Shown here one piece after another: positions 46,354-55,093 of a stretch of DNA of 64,000 nucleotides. Origin of the DNA: an uncultured Lachnoanaerobaculum sp. (GTDB lineage Bacteria; Bacillota; Clostridia; Lachnospirales; Lachnospiraceae); contig CAMQCZ010000006.1 of assembly GCA_946999385.1 (NCBI GenBank), positions 6,026 through 70,025 on the forward strand, written 5' to 3'. The translations under genes were made by a program, and so were the position numbers. Every line of letters begins with the position of its first letter. The first letter of the stretch is position 1. The notes under the pieces are model-generated. The model was not told the DNA's origin. It was given only the letters and a program-made list of their open reading frames with translations, and made no database searches.

Positions 46354-48996
46354 TTAAATACGATTCTTTATCTTATTTTGTAGCTTATATAAAATATTCA
46401 TAGTATCTAATGGTGTCAAAGCACTTAAATTAAGACCTTTAATCTCTTCAATTATTTCTTTATCATCTATAGTAGCAAATAAAGATAATTGTGCAGCTTC
46501 AAGTTCATTTTGCTTTTCTACAGGCTTGTATGTTTTTTTACTGCTTATAGCAATTTCTTTTGCCTTACTTGCTATATCTGCAAGCCTTAAGTCATTTAAT
46601 ATTTCTTTAGCTCTATCCAGTACCTGCTTCGGTACACCTGCCAATTTTGCAACCTGTATACCATAGCTTTTATCTGCTCCGCCTTTTATTATTTTTCTCA
46701 AGAAAATAATATCCTCGCCCTTTTCCTGTATTGCTATACAATAATTATTAACTCCAAACAAACTTCCTTCTAATTCTGTAAGTTCATGATAGTGTGTGGC
46801 AAATAAAGTTTTTGCACCTAAGAGCTTTGCATTACTTATATATTCAGCCACAGCCCATGCAATACTCAACCCATCAAAAGTCGATGTACCTCTACCTATT
46901 TCATCAAGAATAATAAGTGAATTTTTAGTTGCATTTCTGAGTATGTTTGAAACCTCCGTCATTTCAAGCATAAATGTGGACTGTCCGCTTGCCAAATCAT
47001 CACTGGCTCCAACTCTTGTAAAAAGCCTATCACAAATACTTATATTTGCTTTACTCGCAGGTACAAAGCTTCCAATTTGAGCCATTAATACAATTAATGC
47101 ACTTTGTCGCATATATGTAGATTTTCCAGCCATATTAGGGCCTGTAATTATATTCAATCTATTTTTATTTATATCCAGATATGTATCATTAGGGATAAAA
47201 AACTCATTTTTTAAGGTCTTTTCAACTACAGGATGTCTTCCTTCCTTTATATCTATAATACCCTTGGTATTAATTTTCGGTCTTTTGTAATTATTGCTAT
47301 AAGCAACAATACTGAGGCTCAATAAAACATCTATATTTGCTATAATTCCGGCTGTGCCTTTTATTCTTGAAACCTCTTTTGCAATATCATTTCTTATCTC
47401 TACAAATAAATTATATTCCAAATCATTTAATCTATCATTAGACTCTAAAATAATATCTTCAAGTTCTTTTAATCTTTGTGTAGTATATCTTTCAGCATTT
47501 GCAAGAGTTTGACGTCTTATAAAATGCTTAGGAACCATATTAACAAATGAATTTGTAACTTCAAAAAAATAGCCGAATATTTTATTATATTTTATTTTTA
47601 AGCCCTTAATTTTAGAATTTTTCCTCTCTTCTTCTTCCAACTCACTCAGCCAGTTTTTACCATCTGTGCTTGCCAGTCTAAGCCTGTCCACTTCATTATT
47701 ATATCCTTCTTTGATAATATTTCCCTCTTTTAATGACAGCTGACTGTCTTCTTTAATAGAGCTTCTGATCAACTCATATATATCATCAAGAGTATCCAGA
47801 TTTTCATATGCTTCTTTTATTATATCACTGTCAAAGCTTGATAAAATGTTTTTGATATATGGTAATAGCTTTAATGAAGAAGCAAAAGCCAGTAAATCTT
47901 TAGTATTTGCAGTGGCTGATGTTACCTTTGCAATCAATCTTTCTATATCATATATACTTCCTAAATATTCTATAAGTTCCTGCATATCTATATGTCTTGA
48001 ATTAAATTCTTCTACAGCATTTAATCTTGCTTCTATTTTTTCTTTATCTATCAGTGGTCTTTCAATATAAGAACGTAACAATCTGGCACCCATAGCTGTT
48101 TTTGTTTTATCCAAAATACCCAATAGGCTGCCTCTTTTTTTCTTCTCCCTCATAGTTTCCAACAACTCAAGATTTCTTCTTGAATTTGCATCTATAATCA
48201 TATAATCCGAATTCGATCTTATTTTTATATCTATAATTTGGCTTAAATCTGATTTTTGAGTATCATGAAGATATCTAAGCAAGGCTCCGGCACTTATAAC
48301 TCCTTCTGAACATTCCAAAATACCAAGTCCTTCAATATTAGTTATCTTAAAATGATTTTTTATTTCATTTTCACTATTTTTTGTTTCAAAATATAGTCTT
48401 TCAAGCTCTGTACATACCAAAGAATATTGTTCCTTCAGTTGCGATATATCCACACCTGAAATTAAAAACTCAGAATTATATAATATTTCTCTAGGCTCAT
48501 ATTTATTAATTTCATCATATACTTCCTTAATGTCGGATGCTGAGCTTATAAATAAATCTCCCGTTGTAATATCTGCAAAAGCTAAGCCAAATACAGATGA
48601 AATATAGCTTATACATAAAATATAATTATTTTTATCTTCACTTAATGCCGCAGTATTTGTTATAGTTCCCGGAGTTACAACTTTTATAACTTCACGTCTA
48701 ACAAGGCCCTTAGCCTGCTTAGGATCCTCAAGCTGTTCGGCTATAGCGACCTTAAAGCCTTTTTGCACCAATTTATTTATATATATTTCTGCACTATGAT
48801 AAGGAACGCCGCACATAGGAGCACGTTCCTCAAGACCACAATCTTTTCCTGTTAAAGTTAATTCCAATTCTCTTGAAGATATTTTTGCATCTTCATAAAA
48901 CATTTCATAAAAATCCCCTAATCTATAAAAAAGAATACAATCCTTATATTCATTTTTAGTTTCAAGGTATTTTTGCATCATAGGTGATAATCCCAT
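46354..48996 (-). CDS. mutS: DNA mismatch repair protein MutS
   Basis: This 880-residue mismatch sensor is full length. The mismatch-binding GDFYEMF loop (Phe-X-Glu) lies at about residues 27-33. The ATPase has Walker A TGPNMAGKSTYMRQ and Walker B ILDEIGRGTSTFDGLSIAWA, with the ATHYHEL switch. The C-terminus carries the helix-turn-helix dimer segment. Start MGLSPMMQKYLETK is as in the family. It lies between miaB (12-nt gap) and mutL. Confidence 0.97.
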   Translation of the reverse strand: MGLSPMMQKYLETKNEYKDCILFYRLGDFYEMFYEDAKISSRELELTLTGKDCGLEERAPMCGVPYHSAEIYINKLVQKGFKVAIAEQLEDPKQAKGLVRREVIKVVTPGTITNTAALSEDKNNYILCISYISSVFGLAFADITTGDLFISSASDIKEVYDEINKYEPREILYNSEFLISGVDISQLKEQYSLVCTELERLYFETKNSENEIKNHFKITNIEGLGILECSEGVISAGALLRYLHDTQKSDLSQIIDIKIRSNSDYMIIDANSRRNLELLETMREKKKRGSLLGILDKTKTAMGARLLRSYIERPLIDKEKIEARLNAVEEFNSRHIDMQELIEYLGSIYDIERLIAKVTSATANTKDLLAFASSLKLLPYIKNILSSFDSDIIKEAYENLDTLDDIYELIRSSIKEDSQLSLKEGNIIKEGYNNEVDRLRLASTDGKNWLSELEEEERKNSKIKGLKIKYNKIFGYFFEVTNSFVNMVPKHFIRRQTLANAERYTTQRLKELEDIILESNDRLNDLEYNLFVEIRNDIAKEVSRIKGTAGIIANIDVLLSLSIVAYSNNYKRPKINTKGIIDIKEGRHPVVEKTLKNEFFIPNDTYLDINKNRLNIITGPNMAGKSTYMRQSALIVLMAQIGSFVPASKANISICDRLFTRVGASDDLASGQSTFMLEMTEVSNILRNATKNSLIILDEIGRGTSTFDGLSIAWAVAEYISNAKLLGAKTLFATHYHELTELEGSLFGVNNYCIAIQEKGEDIIFLRKIIKGGADKSYGIQVAKLAGVPKQVLDRAKEILNDLRLADIASKAKEIAISSKKTYKPVEKQNELEAAQLSLFATIDDKEIIEEIKGLNLSALTPLDTMNILYKLQNKIKNRI

Positions 48997-49008
48997 AATA
49001 TTTACCTA

Positions 49009-50457
49009 CTACTCAAGCATATGCCCTAAATAATAAAAGCCCTTAGCCTCATCCAGTCTAACCTTTACTATTTTACCTATCAGGCTTTCATCCGCTTTAA
49101 AATGTACTATCATATTATTACTCAATCTTGCACTTACATAATTATCAAGATGTGTATTTTTACTTTCCACTAAGGCTTCCTTTACCTCTCCTACATTCTT
49201 AAGGGCAGCCTCCGTACTATGTGTCTGTACCATTTTTAACAATCTATTAAATCTATCTTTAACTACCAAAGGATCTATTTGATCCTCCATATTAGCTGCA
49301 GGTGTGCCGGAACGTTTTGAATAAATGAATGTAAATGCTGAATCATATCTAACCTTATCTACGACCTCTAATGTTTCCAAAAAATCCTCCTCAGTTTCTC
49401 CAGGAAAGCCTACTATTATATCTGTAGTCAGTCCTATATCAGGTATTTCTTTTTTTATCTTTAAAGCTAATTCAAGATAAGATTCCTTTGTATAAACTCT
49501 ATTCATTCTCTTCAATACCTTTGTACTACCGGATTGTAATGGTAAGTGCAAATGGCGACAAATTTTTTCTTCATTTTTCATAACCTGTATAAGCTCATCT
49601 GATAAATCCTTAGGATGACTTGTCATAAATCTAACTCTTTTTAAGCCGTCAATTTTGCAAACCTTTTCAAGCAAGGCTGCAAAGCTTACTTTTTTATCCA
49701 AATTTTTCCCATAGGAATTAACATTTTGTCCTAAAAGCATAATTTCTATAACACCATCCGCTACATGCTTTTTAATCTCTTCTATAATTTCTTCAGGTTC
49801 TCTTGATCTTTCTTTGCCTCTAACATATGGAACTATACAATATGTACAATAATTATTGCAACCAAACATAATATTCACGCCTGTTTTAAAGCTATAAACT
49901 CTTTTATTAGGTAAATTTTCTACTATTTTATCAGCTTTTTCCAAAACATCTACAACCTGTTCTTTTTTTGCAAGCCTATTATAAAGTATTTCAGCCAGCT
50001 TATAGATATTATGAGTACCAAATACTATATCAACATATCTGTAGCTTTTTTTTATTCTTGCAACTTCATCTTCCTCCTGCATCATACAACCACAGATACC
50101 TATCAACATATCTTTGTTATTTTCTTTGATTCTTTTTAATTGTCCCAATCTTCCATACAATTTATCATTTGCATTTTCTCTAACAGTGCAAGTGTTAAAT
50201 AATACTATATCAGCCTCTTCATCTTCAGCTTCTATATATCCTATATCTGTTAAAATACCTACCAATTTTTCCGAATCTCTGGCATTCATTTGGCAACCGA
50301 AGGTACTAACCATTGCAGTCAAAGGTCTATTTAACTCCTTAGCTTTTTTATTTACATATTCCTTGAGCCTTTCTATAAAATAATATTGTCTATCAGGTTC
50401 CTTAATCGGTATTTGTTGTTCTATATTTACTATATCATACATTTCTGTATTATACAT
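49009..50457 (-). CDS. miaB: tRNA-2-methylthio-N6-dimethylallyladenosine synthase
   Basis: This 482-residue radical-SAM methylthiotransferase adds a methylthio group to i6A37. It has an N-terminal cluster domain (STFGCQMNARDSEKL, and cysteines in LFNTCTVRENA and GICGCMMQEE), the radical-SAM triad FGCNNYCTYCIVPYVRG, and a TRAM domain at the end. The frame extends to 50496, but ATG 50457 has AGAGGAAG upstream and agrees with the promoter at 50497-50525. It is the first gene of the long operon, which also carries miaA. Confidence 0.96.
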   Translation of the reverse strand: MYNTEMYDIVNIEQQIPIKEPDRQYYFIERLKEYVNKKAKELNRPLTAMVSTFGCQMNARDSEKLVGILTDIGYIEAEDEEADIVLFNTCTVRENANDKLYGRLGQLKRIKENNKDMLIGICGCMMQEEDEVARIKKSYRYVDIVFGTHNIYKLAEILYNRLAKKEQVVDVLEKADKIVENLPNKRVYSFKTGVNIMFGCNNYCTYCIVPYVRGKERSREPEEIIEEIKKHVADGVIEIMLLGQNVNSYGKNLDKKVSFAALLEKVCKIDGLKRVRFMTSHPKDLSDELIQVMKNEEKICRHLHLPLQSGSTKVLKRMNRVYTKESYLELALKIKKEIPDIGLTTDIIVGFPGETEEDFLETLEVVDKVRYDSAFTFIYSKRSGTPAANMEDQIDPLVVKDRFNRLLKMVQTHSTEAALKNVGEVKEALVESKNTHLDNYVSARLSNNMIVHFKADESLIGKIVKVRLDEAKGFYYLGHMLE

Positions 50458-50496
50458 ATTACTTCCTCTTTCTAAAATTCTAACATAAATTAACAT

Positions 50497-50525
50497 ATTA
50501 TATATTATTTGATATACTTTTACAA
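50497..50525 (-). promoter_or_regulatory. Promoter of the miaB/mutSL/miaA/mre/rodA operon
   Basis: On the minus strand TTGTAA (50520-50525), 17 nt and TATAAT (50497-50502) make a near-consensus promoter. RNA starts near 50490, about 33 nt before the miaB ATG. No other clear promoter and no terminator was seen between this point and 34094, so about 16 kb may be one transcript. Confidence 0.7.
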
Positions 50526-50566
50526 TAATATTTTAGTAAAGTATATGATTTCTTGTCGCTTATAGC

Positions 50567-50586
50567 CCATTACCTAAAGGTAATGG
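50567..50586. other. Isolated 8-bp hairpin upstream of miaB
   Basis: CCATTACC (50567-50574) and GGTAATGG (50579-50586) around TAAA make a perfect hairpin in the gap between the divergent miaB and tRNA promoters. It lies outside both predicted transcripts and has no T-run, so it is not a good terminator. It may be a protein-binding palindrome. Apart from this and the two promoters, the 50458-50741 gap holds nothing I can name. Confidence 0.35.
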
Positions 50587-50694
50587 ATTTTACTCTCATT
50601 TCTATAAACTATAAGCTCTTTAAGCTAAAAATATTATAACATAAAAATATTTTTTACTGTTACAATTTTTACTAATCTCTTTAAAGCTTTTGTG

Positions 50695-50723
50695 TTGACA
50701 TATATATTTTTTTATTGTATCAT
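50695..50723 (+). promoter_or_regulatory. tRNA-Leu promoter
   Basis: A perfect TTGACA (50695-50700), 17 nt and TATCAT (50718-50723) precede the tRNA. RNA would start near 50730, about 12 nt before the mature 5' end. Confidence 0.75.
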
Positions 50724-50741
50724 TAATGAGCTAAATAATTT

Positions 50742-50821
50742 GCGGGTGTGGTGGAATTGGCAGACACGCGAGATTTAGGTTCTCGTGGGCGACCGTGCAG
50801 GTTCAAGTCCTGTCACCCGCA
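50742..50821 (+). tRNA. tRNA-Leu (anticodon UAG)
   Basis: The acceptor stem GCGGGTG (50742-50748) pairs with CACCCGC (50814-50820), with discriminator A at 50821. The anticodon stem CGAGA/TCTCG (50769-50773, 50781-50785) holds the loop TTTAGGT with TAG at 50776-50778, so it reads CUN leucine codons. A long variable arm (about GGGCGACCG) confirms class II. The T arm has GGTTCAAGTCC. CCA is not encoded. It is followed at once by a terminator, so it is a single tRNA transcript. Confidence 0.95.
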
Positions 50822-50823
50822 TT

Positions 50824-50849
50824 AAAAAAAGTCCCTAGGGACTTTTTTT
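50824..50849. terminator. Bidirectional terminator between tRNA-Leu and the GH31 gene
   Basis: AAAAAAAGTCCC and GGGACTTTTTTT are perfect inverted arms around a TA centre (50824-50849). T-runs on both strands mean it can end the tRNA from the left and the glycoside-hydrolase operon from the right, whose stop is at 50856. Confidence 0.9.
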
Positions 50850-50855
50850 ATTTTC

Positions 50856-53288
50856 TTATTTCTCCGTTAATAATTCTATAATAGCTTTTGTTAAATTTTC
50901 ACAGCTACAAAGGCTTAAAATTTCACCGATTATAAGCTGTTTATTATTTTTATGTTCTTCATCAAGCTTGTCAATCTTTTTCATAATTTCAAGCTTTAAA
51001 TCATTTTCTATCTTTGCATCAAAAAGTAATTTAAAAATCTTATCCTTTATTATTTGAGTAGAATTATAATTATCATAGGCACTTATAATAATCTTAAGAT
51101 TACTATGTATATTCACATAATCAAGCTCTATAAGCAAAGCATTTATGTCATTTTTATAAGATATATCATATGAATACATCTCTTTTTCATCACAATATAT
51201 TTTTAATGTACCATATTTACTTATTCCATAAAAATATAAATTATATTTTCTTTTACTTATTTTATCACCTATTTTATTTGAATCAGGTAAAATATCAAAT
51301 GTATATTCTTTTTGACCATCTATCAGCTTTTTGTTATTAATACTAAAATCGGTAAATCTCCATTTTTTGCTGTCATATTCAGCCAATTCTTCTCCGTCCT
51401 CTGCAAGTCTAAAATTTGCCGCCTCACCTGTAAAAATATATAAATCAAGTTCTTTAGGATTATCTATTCTATTTCCGATTTCTCTTGCATCCAATGGAAG
51501 TATTGTACCTTTTTTAGCAAAAACAGGTATATTTTCCAAATCTCTGAATATTTCTATTTCTCTATCACCTGTATAACTTATTCCTGTAAAAATATCAACC
51601 CAATCACCCTTAGGTATATATACCTTCACCTTTGATAGACCCGTTGTAGACTCAAGCTTATTAGTAATAGGACAAACTAAAAGATTTTCCCCAAAATAAT
51701 ATTCATTTTTATATTTATATGATATTTCATTAAAAGAATCATAATAATACAAAGGCAAAATAAGAGGTATGCCCTCTTGATTCAATCTCAAATTCATTGT
51801 ATATAAATATGGGATTAACCTTTGTCTAAGTCTTAAATATTTTTTTATAATACCATAATATATACTATTATATTTCCAAGGCTCCTTAAGCAGAAATTCA
51901 TTATTTGAGCTGTGCAAACGCATTATAGGAGAAAAGACTCCAAATTGCACCCAACGCACAAATAATTCAGCATCTCCTACTCCCTTCATATGACCACCTA
52001 TATCATGACTCCACCATGTATATCCTATATTAGAAGCTGTTGAAGTAAAATATGGTTGAAAGTCAAGACTATCCCAACTAATAATAGTGTCGCCTGAAAA
52101 TCCTATAGGATAGCGATGGCTGCCTACACCTGCATATCTTGATAAAATCAAACCTCTATTTTTATTTCTCCCTGAATCATTATAATGTAGATAATTCAAA
52201 AGCCATAAAGGATCCAATCCTTTTTTACCTGAATTTTTTCCTTGTTGCCAATCTATCCACCAAAAATCAACACCCTGTTTTTCTAATCTATGATGAATAT
52301 ATTTAAAATATCCTTCACAAAACCTTTTATCTGTTATATTGAAAAGTATAGGATCATCATTTTTAATATCAAGATCCATAAATTTTGCAAAATCCTTATA
52401 ATTTTCTTCAAAGGCTCTAATACCGTCGGCAGGATGTACATTTAAACCAAGCTTATAATTTTTTTCATGCAAATCATAAGCTAATTTTCTAGGATTAGGA
52501 AAAAGCTCCTTATTCCACGTATAGCCTGTCCAGCCTGTTCCATATTTAGCATCTATATCAGTCAAATGCCAATCCATATCCAATATTGCTACATTAAAAG
52601 GAATATTTTCTTCTTCAAATTTATCTATTAATTGCATATAAGATTCCTGTGTATACTTATAAAATCTGCTCCACCAATTTCCGAAAGCAAAACGTGGCAA
52701 TAACGGAGTATTTCCGCTTAATTTATAAAAATCCTTTAATGCCTGCAAATAATCCAAACCATAAGCGAAAAAATATAAATCTATGGCCTCTTTATCCTTT
52801 CTCTCTTCAAAGCTGTTATTAATACATAGAAATGATTTGCTATCATCTAAGGTCGACCATAATTTTTTTGAAATTATGCCTTCATCTAAATCAACCGATC
52901 CGTCAACTCCATCCAATGTTCTTATTGTACCCTTGAGGCTGTCATTTGCATCACCATAATACCAAATTATAGAACTGCTTTCTGTATTCTTATCATTTAT
53001 ATTTATTCTAAGACCTTCCCCTGAAAATTCTTTTTTATCATAAATAAGTCTGATATATTTTGTTACTATAACTAGACTTTCTTCATTTTCTTCCACTCTA
53101 AAATCAACTCTTGGAAATTTACGATTAACAACTATTTGAGTCTGACTGTCGACAAATATATTACTCTTACTATATTCCAGTCTTATTAATCTATCAGTTA
53201 ATAAGCTTATTCTATAAGCATCTCCCTTTATAATCATATTCTTATCGGTCTTTGTATCTATCATCTTCTTGTATAATGTATTTAACAA
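50856..53288 (-). CDS. Glycoside hydrolase family 31 enzyme
   Basis: This enzyme of about 810 residues has a beta-sandwich N-terminal domain, a (beta/alpha)8 catalytic domain and C-terminal beta domains. Landmarks are FGNWWSRFYKYTQ, ILDMDWHLTD, the nucleophile region VDFWWIDWQQG, the acid/base region GFSGDTIISWDSL and TWWSHDIGGHM. The nucleophile motif differs from the usual WxDMNE, so the exact substrate is open; an alpha-glucosidase-type exo activity is the default. No signal peptide is seen, so it acts inside on imported sugars. The start is uncertain: TTG 53288 or ATG 53264, neither with ideal spacing. Confidence 0.9.
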   Translation of the reverse strand: MLNTLYKKMIDTKTDKNMIIKGDAYRISLLTDRLIRLEYSKSNIFVDSQTQIVVNRKFPRVDFRVEENEESLVIVTKYIRLIYDKKEFSGEGLRININDKNTESSSIIWYYGDANDSLKGTIRTLDGVDGSVDLDEGIISKKLWSTLDDSKSFLCINNSFEERKDKEAIDLYFFAYGLDYLQALKDFYKLSGNTPLLPRFAFGNWWSRFYKYTQESYMQLIDKFEEENIPFNVAILDMDWHLTDIDAKYGTGWTGYTWNKELFPNPRKLAYDLHEKNYKLGLNVHPADGIRAFEENYKDFAKFMDLDIKNDDPILFNITDKRFCEGYFKYIHHRLEKQGVDFWWIDWQQGKNSGKKGLDPLWLLNYLHYNDSGRNKNRGLILSRYAGVGSHRYPIGFSGDTIISWDSLDFQPYFTSTASNIGYTWWSHDIGGHMKGVGDAELFVRWVQFGVFSPIMRLHSSNNEFLLKEPWKYNSIYYGIIKKYLRLRQRLIPYLYTMNLRLNQEGIPLILPLYYYDSFNEISYKYKNEYYFGENLLVCPITNKLESTTGLSKVKVYIPKGDWVDIFTGISYTGDREIEIFRDLENIPVFAKKGTILPLDAREIGNRIDNPKELDLYIFTGEAANFRLAEDGEELAEYDSKKWRFTDFSINNKKLIDGQKEYTFDILPDSNKIGDKISKRKYNLYFYGISKYGTLKIYCDEKEMYSYDISYKNDINALLIELDYVNIHSNLKIIISAYDNYNSTQIIKDKIFKLLFDAKIENDLKLEIMKKIDKLDEEHKNNKQLIIGEILSLCSCENLTKAIIELLTEK

Positions 53289-53320
53289 AAATACAATTTT
53301 CCCCTTTCAAAATTATCAAT

Positions 53321-54151
53321 CTATTTTATTCCTGAACAGGCAACAGAGGACTGTACTTGCTCTTGTGCTAACATATATATAATTATTCCCGGTAAAATTA
53401 AAATAGTTAAGGCCGCAAATAATCTTGTATAATTATAAGAAAATGCTTCCGTAAAAAATTGTAAAGCTAATGGTAAGGTCCTCGCTTTATCTGATGAGGT
53501 TAATATTGAAGCATAAAAATATTCATTCCAATTAGCTAAAAACATTAATATAAAAGCTGTACTTAATCCACTTTTAGCCAATGGTAAATTTATTTTCCAA
53601 AATATAGTAAAAAAATTTGCCCCTTCTATAATTGCCGCTTCATCTAAGGACTTAGGTATTGACATAAAGCTTGATCTTAATATAAAAATTGACATAGCAA
53701 GCCCCATTGATAAATATACTAAGCTTAAGCCCCAAATATTATCATATAATCCAAGCTTCATTACTAAAGAAAATAAAGGCTGTGCTTTTGCTTGTACCGG
53801 TACTAAAAGTGTAATAGTATATAAGATAAAAATCAAGCCTTTAAATGGAAATTCAAACCTTGCAAGTACATATCCTGCCATAGCAAAGATTAATAATGCA
53901 ACTAAGCTTGAACTAAGTGATACTATCAAGGAATTAATAAAATATCTTGTGAAATCATATTTTGAAAATATATATTTAAATGCATCAAAATTTATATTTT
54001 CAGGTAGAGAAAAGGGACTGGATAATATAGCCGAATTGCTTTTAAAAGCACTTATAAGTACCCAAATAATAGGAAAAATAGAAATTGCTACTGTAAATAT
54101 AAGTACAAAATATAAAAAGATATTATATAATATTTTTCTATAATTACGCAT
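53321..54151 (-). CDS. Sugar ABC transporter permease (MalG type)
   Basis: This 276-residue membrane protein has six transmembrane helices and the inner-loop EAA motif LDEAAIIEGANFFTIFWKINLPLAKSG, which contacts the ATPase. It belongs to the CUT1 carbohydrate-uptake family. It follows the MalF-type permease by 9 nt. No ATP-binding subunit is encoded here, so a shared MsmX-type ATPase elsewhere is likely. Confidence 0.93.
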   Translation of the reverse strand: MRNYRKILYNIFLYFVLIFTVAISIFPIIWVLISAFKSNSAILSSPFSLPENINFDAFKYIFSKYDFTRYFINSLIVSLSSSLVALLIFAMAGYVLARFEFPFKGLIFILYTITLLVPVQAKAQPLFSLVMKLGLYDNIWGLSLVYLSMGLAMSIFILRSSFMSIPKSLDEAAIIEGANFFTIFWKINLPLAKSGLSTAFILMFLANWNEYFYASILTSSDKARTLPLALQFFTEAFSYNYTRLFAALTILILPGIIIYMLAQEQVQSSVACSGIK

Positions 54152-54160
54152 TTCAACCTC

Positions 54161-55048
54161 CTAATATACACTTTCATTCATCTTAAATACTTTATTTACT
54201 ACATACAAAATAATAATCCCAAATATAAACATTATGACACCATTAGCATTAGCATATCCATATTTTAAATCCATGACAGCCTTTACCAATACAAGAGGCA
54301 AATTCATGGTATCATCCCCGGGACCTCCGGCTGTTGTGAGTGCAATTTGTTCATACATAGCTACTCTTGCAGTCAATGTGGCAATAATGCTTGTTCCTAT
54401 AGCATTTCTACATAAAGGAAGCTGTAAATATCTTATCATCTGAATTTCATTAGCACCATCAACCCTTGCCGCCTCAAATACCTCCTTAGGTATAGCAAAT
54501 AAATCATTTAAAACTATAAGTGTTACTATTACTGAATAAAAAAGCCATGTTAAAGTTATAACAATAAAAGCATAGGGCGATTTATAGAACCATTGCAGGT
54601 GAAAATCAGGATATATTTTTCTTATCATATTATTTATAAGACCCATATCATCATTAAACATAAATTTATATATTATAGCCCAAGCCGCAGCACTTATAAC
54701 ATTAGGAATCATAAATACGGCTCTTGTAAATCTAAAACCATAAGGTCTTTTAAATATAACAAATGCAAGCAAAACTCCAAAACCCACGTGCAAAAAAAGA
54801 GCTATGAATGACCACAATATCAAGTTTCTGATTGATAACAAAAAAGCTTGATTTTTAAACATAGTAATATAATTTGACAGTCCTATAAATTTAGGCTTGT
54901 TAAATCCATCCCAATTAGTAAATGAAGTAACTATAATAGTAATTATTGGCTGTAGATAAAACACTATAAATATTATAAATGAAGGAAGCAAAAATAAATA
55001 TATCCACTTATAATTTTTAATTTCCAATTTATTTTTTTTAAAATTCAC
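54161..55048 (-). CDS. Sugar ABC transporter permease (MalF type)
   Basis: This 295-residue membrane protein has six transmembrane helices. The EAA motif is KEVFEAARVDGANEIQMIRYLQLPL, and the segment TSFTNWDGFNKPKFIGLSNY after the first helix is typical of CUT1 MalF-type permeases. It is 45 nt after the binding protein and forms the channel with the next gene. Confidence 0.93.
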   Translation of the reverse strand: MNFKKNKLEIKNYKWIYLFLLPSFIIFIVFYLQPIITIIVTSFTNWDGFNKPKFIGLSNYITMFKNQAFLLSIRNLILWSFIALFLHVGFGVLLAFVIFKRPYGFRFTRAVFMIPNVISAAAWAIIYKFMFNDDMGLINNMIRKIYPDFHLQWFYKSPYAFIVITLTWLFYSVIVTLIVLNDLFAIPKEVFEAARVDGANEIQMIRYLQLPLCRNAIGTSIIATLTARVAMYEQIALTTAGGPGDDTMNLPLVLVKAVMDLKYGYANANGVIMFIFGIIILYVVNKVFKMNESVY

Positions 55049-55093
55049 CTTAATCCCTCCAATTGTATCACACTATTAGCCTGCTTTATAAGC

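Noticed and set aside
50567..50586. Terminator upstream of miaB
   Set aside because: The hairpin is perfect but has no T-run on either side and lies outside the predicted transcripts; kept only as an isolated hairpin.
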